Shown here piece by piece: positions 35,936 through 45,169 of a stretch of DNA of 64,000 nt. Under the pieces are notes generated by a model. That model was not told the origin of the DNA. It was given only the letters and a program-made list of their open reading frames with translations, and searched no databases. Source of the stretch: Cyanodermella asteris (Eukaryota; Ascomycota; Lecanoromycetes; Ostropales; Stictidaceae); assembly GCA_900618795.1 (NCBI GenBank), contig UYJD01000017.1:717130-781129 (forward strand), given 5' to 3'. How positions within the stretch are numbered: the first letter of the stretch is position 1; each line of letters begins with the position of its first letter. Both the position numbers and the translations under genes were made by a program.

Positions 35936-36299
35936 TTACTTGCGTGGATCATTCTTTGCGTGTGTCTGGTAGTTCTGGCTGATCTGCTTAAGCAGGGAGG
36001 TGATCAATTGCTCCGCTAAATCCCTTCTGTTAGCCCCCCAGATCCCGGCTCCGAGATCCGCTTCCCCGCGACTCTCCAGCATATCTGTGGGGGCCACGAT
36101 ATTCGACATCCCAGTACACCTTCCATTGGCAGCCGATGGCGGGGTAGCTGCATTTCTGACGATAAACTGTGCCGTGACTGGAAGCAATCGGCCTCTCTCC
36201 TTACAGGGATTGACCTTCTCCAACAACGGGCGAGTCTTCACCCGTCGGAACGCATCCATGTTGCTGGATCAGTTCGGCCAACGGCTTTTTAGAGTTCAT
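35936..36299 (-). CDS. Small hypothetical protein
   Basis: Two exons (36205-36299 and 35936-36155) joined over a 49-bp GTAAGG...GTCAG intron give 104 aa: MNSKKPLAELIQQHGCVPTG at the start, GQSLNAATPPSAANGR across the splice, and RRDLAEQLITSLLKQISQNY near the end. The spliced frame is preferred because it gives an ATG start, a clean phase and a plausible helical C-terminus. Without splicing the downstream frame lacks a good start. No family was recognised. It is divergent from the carboxylesterase gene, 200 bp away. Confidence 0.4.
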
Positions 36300-36499
36300 G
36301 TCGATCTGCTTTCGTGCCGTGTGAGCTTAGCAGAAAGCTTGATTCTGGTAGTGATGCCCCATGCTAGCTCGTCGACCGGCTCGATGTGAGGAGACCCATT
36401 TTGTGGAGGACAGGAATATAAGCTTGACACCATCGGCATGGCTGTCTCACGGTGGGCAACTGCTCACACTGGATCACGCCACCGACACCGGACTCCAAA
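36300..36499. promoter_or_regulatory. Short divergent promoter region
   Basis: 200 bp between the small hypothetical gene (minus) and the carboxylesterase (plus); any promoter elements for both must lie here. No TATA box was recognised. Confidence 0.3.
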
Positions 36500-38280
36500 A
36501 TGAAGCTCTGGATTGTGACGGTGTTGCTTTCTGCATGTGCTGCAGCCCCTGCACGGCGTGGTGAGGATGTGGTGATTGACCTGGAATACACTCGCCATCA
36601 AGGTTATTTCCATGTAAGTTGTTTCTGGTCAAATTTCATGTCGTTCTTCCCAGCAGCTCGAAGGCCAGTCGGGTTTCGAAGCGATGATACTTTGAATCGG
36701 TGCTATAATGTGGATGCAGAATTGACCCCCGAGCGCAGATGAATTCCTATGGATCACCGTTCTACTCCTTCAGCAACGTCCAATACGCCTCAGCAAAGCG
36801 CTTCGGGATTCCTCAAGCGCCGCCACGGAATCGAACGATCCAAACCGGGGCCCTGGAAATTCAGTGTGCAGGATCGTCTCCTCTATGGAACAACGCCGAG
36901 AACGAGTATGAAGCAGGCGAAACCCCTGTATGGCAGAACAAAACCTTGGCAGATACCACCGCTCCCGCTGTTGGCGTTCAGGATGAATGCCTTTTCCTCG
37001 ACATGGTGGTCCCCGAAGGTATTCTGAACAGTAAGACAGCAAAAGCCCCAGTGCTCATCTACATCCACGGCGGAGGGTATACGGGCGGGGACAAGAACGG
37101 AGACAACCCGGGGGTTTGGTGGCCATCTGCGAATGCAGCCTACGAAGGTCAAGGCTACATGACTCGATCGAATGGAAGCATCATATTCCTCTCGGTGAGT
37201 TACAGGATGGGTATCTTTGGCTTTCTCGCTGGCGAGTCCTATACCAAGCATGCAAAGACGAACTTGGGCATCAGAGATCAAAGAGCGGCCCTCGAGTGGG
37301 TGCAAAAGTACATTTGGAAGTTTGGTGGTGACCCTGATAATGTCACGATCATGGGCGAGTCTGCTGGCGGCGGCTCTGTCATGCATCAGATCATCGCGTA
37401 CGGCGGGAAGAAAGAGACGCCCTTCAAGCGTGCAATCCCACAAAGTCCCTGGCATCAGCCTCTCACCCACCAGACACAGGAGGATGTCTATCAATATGCC
37501 CTGAAGGTCGCCAATGTGAGCTCCTTCCAAGAGCTTCAGAAGCTGGACTTTGAAACACTTTATCGTGTGAACGATGTAGTTATTAGCAATTAGCGGCCTT
37601 TTGGTCTATTCAATGTTGGTCCGGTCGTGGATGGCGACATTCTACCTGCATACTACAACGATCTCCTCAGTGAAGGCTCTTATGAGCGTTCGACAGAGAT
37701 CATGGTCGGCCACAATCTTGACGAGGGCTACATCTTCGCATCGGTGTTCATCAAGGACGAGACCGCATACCTTCACTGGCTCCGAGACGTGCTGAGCAAC
37801 GCCTCGAACGACACCATCTCTTACATTGCAGCTGATCTATACCCGCCCAACTTTGACGGCTCACAGGGCTACACGGATTGGCACGGCCGCATGTCAAGGA
37901 CCGTTGGCGACATGAGCGCCGTGTGCAATGCATACCTTCTGAACAGCGTTTTCGACAAATACAGCGGACCAAGTTCGAGCTACGCGTACGAATGGACGCT
38001 ACTTCCAGGCCACCACGCCGAAGACATCGCATACACCATGTATGCCGAGGGAGTCACGTCCGGCGTGAACGAGACTTTGGCTGTTCGATTCCAAAGCTTC
38101 ATCGTCAACTTCGTGAAGACGGGCAACCCGAATGGTCCAGGTTTGCCAAACTTCCCGATCTATGACTCGCAGAACTTCATCTTGTCGGAGAACTTTAACA
38201 GTACTGGCTCCACACAGATCACCTCTGATATCAACACGAAGCGCTGCCAGTTTTGGGCGAACGGAAAGTATAGACATTGA
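36500..38280 (+). pseudogene. Type-B carboxylesterase/lipase with in-frame TAG
   Basis: Exon 1 (36500-36613) encodes a signal peptide (MKLWIVTVLLSACAAAPARR). Exon 2 starts at 36739 after a 125-bp intron. The alpha/beta-hydrolase signatures are all present: oxyanion-hole IYIHGGGYTGG, nucleophile elbow TIMGESAGGGSV, acid region GHNLDEGYIF and histidine region PGHHAEDIAY. The frame is complete to 38280 except for a TAG at 37591-37593, between NDVVISN and RPFGLFNVGPVVDGD. The sequence before the stop matches the family, so it is unlikely to be an intron, and the nearest GT-AG options would be 27 bp or would delete conserved residues. It is either a recent nonsense mutation, a sequencing error, or a readthrough site. 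With an intact codon it would be a secreted esterase of about 550 aa. Confidence 0.8.
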
Positions 38281-38347
38281 TCAGAGACGCGTTCAAAGAT
38301 ATACCCAAGAATGAAGGATAAAAGTTGTGACATCAAACCCATTATAC

Positions 38348-39421
38348 TTAGCCTGTCATCTCTATACTGATGTGTAACCACCCATCCAAATACGCACAGT
38401 TCCTAAGCAACTCCTCCAAATTCGCCGCCATCGGCACCACCGCCCCATGCAGCACCGCCTTCGCCAAAATCGGCGTACTCTTACTCGGAAACAGACTCGG
38501 CAACACCGCGTTCAACGCCGTCCCCATAGTCTGCGCCCGCCCCGTAGTAGCCCCGACCATCGGCGCAATCAGACTCTGCACAATCTTGAGATGCCCAGCC
38601 GCACCAGCGCTATTCCCACCATCACCACCATCACCACCGCCACTAGCAGACTGCTCCTCCGCTTTCGGGGATGCCGGCAAATAGAACCGAACGGGAACAT
38701 GCCTCAGCGTCTTGCCACCTTCCCCGGGTATCAAGATCCGATTCACCCGATTGAACCCTTCCAAATCATGCTCCTGCACGGCCCTCCAAAATTTGGTCGA
38801 ATCGTCCTTGCTCAACGCCATGATGCCCTTTGCACTCCCGTACCGCAGGAAATCCGCTTCCTTGACCGTGTTGATGAACGCGTCATGCACGGCTTTGCCC
38901 TCGGCGTCGATCTGGGCCAGGTGATTGTAAGGATAATCCGAAAAATGAATCACGAGTTTCCATGGTAGGAGATTGTCGGAGCCGTCGGGTGCCTTGGTCG
39001 CGTGGTGGTGGTGGAGGTGGTGGTGAAAGCGGTCATCGCTCTCGCGCTTCGAAGCGGTTTCGGGCCCGGAGAAGAGGTCGTACAGGAGTCCGACGGGATG
39101 ATACCAGCGGAGGGGCACTGCGTCGAAGGAGAACCAGGCGGAGTGGAGGGGCACGTCCGGGTCGATCAGGACGGGTTGGAAGAAGGCGTGGAGGCGGGGA
39201 AGGAGGAAGGGGAGGTAGCTGAGTCGGGGAACGTGGACCTGTGGATGTAAGAATATGCGATTATTATTATTTTTCCGCTGTCAGTTGAGAAGATGCCGAC
39301 GTACCATGTATGGATCTGCTTTGTCGTAGACTCGACTATCGCCGTGCGCGAGCCGAATCTCGAGAGGGAGGGATCCGTTCCATATTGCTCGTTGAAGCGC
39401 GGACGCGTCGGCGGCTGCCAT
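38348..39421 (-). CDS. ATG5: Autophagy protein 5 (ATG5)
   Basis: Atg5 is conjugated to Atg12 and, with Atg16, acts as the E3-like enzyme for Atg8 lipidation at the phagophore. Exon 1 (39305-39421, MAAADASALQRAIWNGSLPL) joins exon 2 (38348-39238) through a 66-bp intron (GTACGT...ACAG) to recreate DPYMVHVPRLSYLPF, giving 335 aa. The N-terminal ubiquitin-like fold is followed by an insertion of histidines (HHHLHHHH) in a loop. The acceptor lysine for Atg12 is probably Lys176 in RYGSAKGIMALSKDD. A Gly/Ser-rich loop precedes the C-terminal ubiquitin-like domain ending YLDGWLHISIEM. Its 3' end is only 67 bp from the convergent carboxylesterase. Confidence 0.93.
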
Positions 39422-39811
39422 GGCAGTATTCGAGCATTCTATCTCCGAGGCGGCGTCATCGCAAGGCTTGATATTTCATGGCGGTCTTTGATGGTGATGA
39501 ACAACCGCATCGTGGGAGGATTTGCGAAGCCGTTGGTGGACATGCGGCATGATAGGCTGCCTGCTCTGAGATCCCACCAGTGGTGTGCGCGTCACCGAAA
39601 TCAGGTAATGACATTTATTATTGATTTGCACACTATAAAATGATGAATACTATCTGTAAGTTTGTTCGATTTTTATGAATACGTTTTTTCGCAAGAAGAG
39701 CTTTTTTTTATCCGCCCCTAGAGTACGCAAACCACATGCTAAAGCAATCTAGTAGCCACCGGGTTGTCGCGACAGAAGGCTGATCATCAAACTTCGTGCA
39801 TTCCATTAAAG
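39422..39811. other. Intergenic, 390 bp
   Basis: Between the ATG5 start and the GST stop, both on the minus strand. It should contain the ATG5 promoter. The part nearest the GST is AT-rich, consistent with a 3' end. Confidence 0.4.
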
Positions 39812-40528
39812 CTAGCTGCATAATTCTCTACTCGCCTCTCCCTCCCGCTTGCTGCCCGCCTCCGGAGCCAGTCTATTATCCTTGATAATAGGAATTCCCT
39901 CCTTGGCCACGGCCTTCTTCACACCTTCCCTGGCAACAACGCCGGCAACCAGCTTTGCCCAATTTGGATATAAACCCTCCATATCAATCTGCACCAAATA
40001 GCCCCATCGATAGATCACCCAGAGAAACACATCCGCAGCAGTAAAGACATTGCTGACCGCATGCCCCGTCCCCAACTTCGCAAGCCTCTCCTCAATCATC
40101 CCAAAGCACTTATCCAACCACTCCCTCGACTTCTTGCTAATCCCCGCAAGCGCGGTCTCATCGTCCGAGTACCACGAAGGACTGAACATGGCACCTAGGC
40201 CGCGCTCGTGCACGGTTCCGGAGAGCCAGTTGAGCCATTCGTAGGTGCGGACAGTGTCGAGATCGGTCTTGCCGAAGAGATGCTTTTCGGGCGTCAGGAG
40301 GGAGGTGGCGGTCATGATGGCGACGGTTTCGGTGATGATCTCACCGTCGTATTCGAGGATGGGGATTCGGCGTTTGGGGTTGATGTGCTTGAATTCGTCG
40401 GGGAAGCCGCCGTTCTTGGTGATGTCGATGACTAGGATCTCGAAATCGAGGCCGGATTCTTCGAGGATGGCGTGAGGTGCGAGGGAGCAGGCTCCCGGTG
40501 AGAGCCAGAGGCGAAGTTTTGGTGCCAT
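39812..40528 (-). CDS. Glutathione S-transferase, beta-class-like
   Basis: Single exon of 238 aa. The N-terminal thioredoxin-like domain opens LRLWLSPGACSLAPHAILEE; SPGACSLAPH with Cys14 is the mark of bacterial beta-class GSTs, in which this cysteine contacts glutathione. The cis-Pro and Glu-Thr region is PKRRIPILEYDGEIITETVA. The C-terminal all-helical domain contains NVFTAADVFLWVIYRWGYLV. Fungi carry several such GSTs with roles in detoxification or secondary metabolism. No neighbours point to a pathway. No defect was seen; the last 15 residues are a basic/acidic tail. Confidence 0.88.
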   Translation of the reverse strand: MAPKLRLWLSPGACSLAPHAILEESGLDFEILVIDITKNGGFPDEFKHINPKRRIPILEYDGEIITETVAIMTATSLLTPEKHLFGKTDLDTVRTYEWLNWLSGTVHERGLGAMFSPSWYSDDETALAGISKKSREWLDKCFGMIEERLAKLGTGHAVSNVFTAADVFLWVIYRWGYLVQIDMEGLYPNWAKLVAGVVAREGVKKAVAKEGIPIIKDNRLAPEAGSKREGEASRELCS

Positions 40529-41281
40529 TATTGTCTGTGATGACCAAGGTTTGTGAAAGCTGTAGTGCTCAATTGTCCCAGCTTCGAAGGACGCTCGGCC
40601 TTATATGTCTTCGGACTCCGCTCAGCTTTGACAAGGGCTGTTTCAGACCCCACAGTGATTGTGAGAAACAATTACTCACTATGATCAGCGAATTGAAGTG
40701 TCACCAAAGGTCCTACCTGCGAGCTCCTGATGAGATCAGAGTGGCATGTCACCCATTCCAGCTACAGAGCCCCACCATGCTTGCCAGCCACCGTTCCGGG
40801 AAGTCACCGTCAACCTGCAGCCAGAATTAAGACAGGTATGGCGCTGCTTTGTGATCCCATCCAAGGCATTACTCATAGTTCTGATTGGATGTGAGTCGAA
40901 GAGTACTATCCTCTTCTAGTAAAGGTATTCAACCACCGCTCTACGGCTCGGTGAGTCATGGGTGTTTGAACGGTAGCGAAACCACCAGATCAAGCCACCG
41001 ATCTGGTCCGACTGGTCGTATTCGTATCTTTGTGTGTTTTAAAATGGCATGAGCAACATTCGAAGACTCGAAGGACAGATAGGAGTCTAGTACGAATGAG
41101 ATAGAAAAGCATTCGACCGTTATCCCAGTAAATCTGTGTGCTCGACCGGGCCGGCTCCGGTTCACGGCGCTAGCCGCGATTAACGAAATCAAATGTCAGC
41201 CACGCGCAGACACTGTAAAGGACGACCACCAGATCAATCACCTACCACAATCGCCCAACACCCCTCATACAAATAGACACG
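40529..41281. promoter_or_regulatory. Divergent intergenic region
   Basis: 753 bp between the GST start (minus) and the CCDC90-family start (plus). Holds both promoters; nothing else was recognised. Confidence 0.35.
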
Positions 41282-42202
41282 ATGTCGAAATCAGTCGCCA
41301 CCGTCTCGATACCACGTTTCCTCCTCCCCCAGCTGACATGGCGGGCACCGCATCTGAAGCCCGCCGCCGCCATCCCTACTGCCCCATCGCCTCGCAGGCA
41401 ACGACGGAGTGGCCAACACGTCGAGATCCACCCCCACGTCCAGCAACGGGGCATTAGCACACAGTCCATCGATTGGAAAACCATCGCGCGCCGTTCGAAG
41501 ACTCGAGATGGACAGGCGAAGCTCAGCAACAGCATTTTCAAAGCGCTGCAAGCATCCATGCAGCCGTCGAACTCCTCGCCGAGTCGACCGCAATTACCCA
41601 TCAACCCAGACTCCGCATCGTTTCTGGCTCGATTCTTCCATTCGTCTCGGTCGATGCAACGCGATCACCACTTCGATACATTGAAATTTGTGCAACGGCT
41701 CAAGGACGAGGGATTCACGGAAGAGCAGGCAACGGCCATGATGCGCGTTCTCTCGGATGTAATAGAAGAGTCGATCCAGAACCTGACACGGACGATGGTT
41801 CTTCGCGAAGATGCCGAGCGAGCGACATATACACAGAAAGTTGACTTTACGAAGCTGAGATCCGAGTTGCTGAGCACGGACAATGCGGAGGCCAGTTTAA
41901 CACGTGCCAGCCACGAGAGACTTTCGAATGATCTTGCCAAGATCAACAGCCGGTTACGGGACGAGATTGGGCGTACGCAGGCTAGTGTGAGGCTGGACTT
42001 GAATTTGGAGAAGGGCCGGATCAGGGAAGAGGCGAATGTGCAGGAATTGAAGATCAAGGAGACCGAGGCGAGGATCGAGCAGGAGGTTGCCGGATTGAGG
42101 GAAAGAGTGGAGGGTGTCAAGTTCAGCACCCTTCAGTGGTTGATGGGTGTCTGCACTGGTACCGCTGCTATTATTCTTGGTGCCTGGCGTTTGCTTATGT
42201 GA
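41282..42202 (+). CDS. Mitochondrial CCDC90/MCUR1-family (DUF1640) protein
   Basis: Single exon of 306 aa. The N-terminus is basic and Ser/Pro-rich (MSKSVATVSIPRFLLPQLTW), a probable mitochondrial presequence, with FFHSSRSMQRDHHFDTLKFV preceding the domain. The DUF1640 domain spans about 130-306, with the conserved FVQRLKDEGFTEEQATAMMR, a long coiled coil (about 175-280) and a C-terminal membrane anchor (TLQWLMGVCTGTAAIILGAW). Relatives sit in the inner mitochondrial membrane; yeast homologues are implicated in proline metabolism or cytochrome oxidase assembly, and human MCUR1 in calcium uptake. The exact role here cannot be told. Confidence 0.88.
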   Translation: MSKSVATVSIPRFLLPQLTWRAPHLKPAAAIPTAPSPRRQRRSGQHVEIHPHVQQRGISTQSIDWKTIARRSKTRDGQAKLSNSIFKALQASMQPSNSSPSRPQLPINPDSASFLARFFHSSRSMQRDHHFDTLKFVQRLKDEGFTEEQATAMMRVLSDVIEESIQNLTRTMVLREDAERATYTQKVDFTKLRSELLSTDNAEASLTRASHERLSNDLAKINSRLRDEIGRTQASVRLDLNLEKGRIREEANVQELKIKETEARIEQEVAGLRERVEGVKFSTLQWLMGVCTGTAAIILGAWRLLM

Positions 42203-42408
42203 GTTTCTCGTCACAAGAGGAAGACCTACAAGTCTACCCTCACCTATGATTATTCACAAGTCATGTTTAGCGCCGACGCATCTCCTTTTATTGATCGAAA
42301 CGAAAATCTTGTCTTCATTTTGCAAGCAATCTATCGATGTGCTCAGTATGCTGCTTTGCATCGCTTTATCGCACGCTCAGTAAATCACAATTTTGTTTCT
42401 GGTTCCAG

Positions 42409-43307
42409 TCAGAGCTTGAACAGGTCCTTCAGGATGCGCATGGTGTCATCGGGGTCCTTGACCTCGTGGCCAATCGTTCTCGGGTCCTCATAAATCTCAT
42501 GATCGTTTCCACCGGGGAAGCACTTGTCGCCGAAAAAGTGAATGGTCTCGTACTTGATCCCGCTGATCTTCTGTTCGCCCTCGACATGCTTCAAGCAGAA
42601 AGTCTTGTCCCAGCCCTGAGGGAACACGTCAAACGAGATCTGACCACCAATGCTGTATGTGAGCCCAAAGTCCGGGAACTCCTTCTTCAGCGTCTCCACA
42701 AACTTGGTCCGGATGTTGTTCGCCAGATCGAACGTCTGGTACTCGTTCCTCTCCTCCACGCTCGCGTTACGGCCAATGGGCGAGACGTTGATCATACCGT
42801 TGCGGAATTCAACAAAAGTACCACGCTGGATGGGGATGTCGAGGTCGGCGATGTAGCGCAGGCAAAACTTGACGAGCTTCTTGTACTTCTCCTCGCCGAG
42901 CCACTTGATGAAGCTGGTCTGCTCGAGCGGCTGGCCCATGCGGAAGGCTGTCAGACCGTTCTCGGGGAAGCAGAAGTCGAAGAGGGATGTGACGGGGATG
43001 GACGGAGTGCCGAGCTGTTCCTGTTGCTTGCTCAGGTCGGAGCCGCCAACGTAGCCAATGGCGCACTTGTGTCGGAGCTGGGAGAGGAGGGAGAGCATCT
43101 CAGGGGTGGCGGACTGAAGGATATTGTTAGCTATAGCACATTGGAGCTCGAACCGCGATTCACAAGTCTGGTAGGACAGTCAATAGAAGGTGTACTCACT
43201 CGCCTCGCCAGGGTCAAGGTCTGGTCGACATCGAACAGGCAAATGGTGTTCTTGATTGGGCGCTGCTCGAGCGAGGGAATTACGCTGCCTGCCTCGTGGT
43301 GCGTCAT
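42409..43307 (-). CDS. SEC53: Phosphomannomutase
   Basis: Converts mannose-6-phosphate to mannose-1-phosphate for GDP-mannose, needed for N-glycosylation and GPI anchors; cytosolic HAD-superfamily enzyme. Two exons (43200-43307 and 42409-43113; 86-bp intron GTGAGT...TCAG) give 270 aa. Start [20 protein letters not shown]. The nucleophile motif is [13 protein letters not shown] (Asp26 and Asp28), followed by [69 protein letters not shown] and [17 protein letters not shown]. Most family members have DVDGT, so Gln29 instead of Gly is unusual. All other motifs are intact and length is normal. It is convergent with the CCDC90-family gene. Confidence 0.94.
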
Positions 43308-44057
43308 GTTGGCCAATTGCTCTCAATCGTCAGGGTGTTTGTCTAAGGGTGTGGTACAAGATGTGAGCCGGGTTTCTGAAGAGGAAGGGGAAAGAAATAT
43401 CGCCGAGCGCTGAGCTGGCAGCTATTCGCAGAGTGAACCTGCAACTTCAAAGTCCCTGCCCCACATGTGTTGGCGGTGAGCTTCCAGGGGGCTTGCCGCC
43501 GAGCTGCCCGCCAAACATGATCGGAGTCTCTGCCGACGCTAACACCCCGCCTCAGTCAAACTAAAAGCCAATCAGAAATATAAGTTGGCAAACGGCAGTT
43601 CACAGCGAGGACAGGCGTGTCCCAGCCATCGACCCGAACTTGTTTTTCATGGAACGAAATGTCTCTGCGCAGGGAGATGAAGCCAAACTTGTTCGAAGGT
43701 TCGCAACTCTCCCAAGGAAACCATACGTTTAGATTCGAAAGTCTTGATGAGAGGTGTAGATCGTCGGTGTCACGAACGATAATTTCGAATGAGAATTGTC
43801 GATACTTTCATGGATGACGAGGGATGCAACCAGACAGAAACAGAGAATTCTGCCATTCAGAGATGCAGACAGTGTTGTCCATATTTCGACATACTGGCAA
43901 ATGAAAGCACACACTGCTTGCAGCGGCCTTGAGTCGGAAATTCTCATTCAGAATCACCACGAAATAGATCTTTTCTTCCTATGACCTTCGAGCCAGACCA
44001 GAACGCCATGCTAGAAATAAACCTCCAAACCACATGATGCAATAACGTGAGGACATC
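43308..44057. other. Intergenic, 750 bp
   Basis: Between the phosphomannomutase start and the PNO1 stop, both on the minus strand. Holds the phosphomannomutase promoter. No gene or repeat was recognised. Confidence 0.4.
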
Positions 44058-44893
44058 TTAAAATCGCTCCTTCATTCTGCTTGCGACTGTCCGCAAGTTG
44101 CCGTATACCTTTGCAGGGGGACTTCCCAAAATTAGGCTGACGACGGCTTCCCTTGCAATGTGTATATTCCTAAAGCCGCCGAGAATGTGGATTTTCTGAT
44201 CTGCAAGAACGACTCTCGTCCGGCTTGCGTTCTCGATGGCGAATTTCGTCTTTCCGTCCTTTCCGGCGATACGTCCAATAGCTCTGCTCATATGCTCGCC
44301 CTGTAGGTTTTTGACGTCCTTGATCTCGAAGGTTTCGATGTAGAGATCGTCTAGCCTCAGAAGCGCAATGGCATCATCAATGTCGAATCCGAGAGCAAAA
44401 GCATGGACAAAGTCCTCGCCTTTCTGCAAAGCGCCCGTGTCCTCCGTATGCTTGCTTGTCCGTAGCTCCACCGACTTCGTTTTGGTATTCATGCGAACCT
44501 GCAACTTTAGATGTTCGACGAGTGGAGGATAGATCTTGGGCCAGGCTTGCTTGAGCGGCGTCATTCGGTGTGGAGGTATAGGTACTTTTCGCGATTCTGA
44601 AATGTGATTTTCTTTCGATAATGTGGCCGGAGCGAATCGTGGTCTCCCTTCCTCGTCAATGGTCATGGCAGTATCTCCCTCCTTTGATTCATCGGCTGAA
44701 CTTTTGAATGATGCTACAGGTAGTGGTTCGGTTCCAGACACATCGAGAATCTCTTCATCCTGGTCGACTGTGGGCGGTTAGCGTCGATTTATCCGATGTT
44801 TGGCCGTGAAGCATTACCTTCAGTCGGTGCTGCGATTGACTCATTCTTGGCTAGATCCTCTGGATCTCGTATCAACGCTGTAGGGGCTGGCAT
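44058..44893 (-). CDS. PNO1: Pre-rRNA-processing protein PNO1 (DIM2), KH domain
   Basis: Small-subunit assembly factor that binds the 3' end of pre-18S rRNA. Exon 1 (44818-44893, MPAPTALIRDPEDLAKNESI) joins exon 2 (44058-44767) over a 50-bp intron and reads APTEVDQDEEILDVSG across the splice; 261 aa in all. Conserved motifs: IPPHRMTPLKQAWPKIYPPL, DFVHAFALGFDIDDAIALLR, DVKNLQGEHMSRAIGRIAGK (the KH GxxG region is GRIAGKDGKT), HILGGFRNIHIAREAVVSLI and LGSPPAKVYGNLRTVASR. Length matches the family. No defect was seen. Confidence 0.95.
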
Positions 44894-45169
44894 AATGTCG
44901 TATGAAAAGGCAGGCTGTGCGATTAGCGAAAACAAAAAAGTCCTTGATGAGTTCGTGCGGCAACCAAGCAACTATTTCTTTAGCGGGCGCTATCGATACA
45001 CGCGCGAAACTTTTTGGCGGCAGCGACCGGATCACGTGAAAACGGTTAGCCAGCGCTCGTCATACTGGTCTCGCGCAAGCTTTCGGACGGAGCTAATTTT
45101 CCTCCCAGCCTTCATCACTCCTTGCACCACCACGCTTGGAGCTAGGATGGTCGTCATGGACGGAGAAGG
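44894..45169. promoter_or_regulatory. Bidirectional promoter PNO1 / MDM31
   Basis: 276 bp between two divergent start codons, so the two genes probably share a promoter. No consensus TATA was recognised. Confidence 0.6.

Noticed and set aside
37515-37593. GTGAGC...TTAG as an intron removing the carboxylesterase stop
   Set aside because: It would delete a stretch that matches the conserved family sequence and has no clear branch point, so a nonsense codon is the simpler reading.
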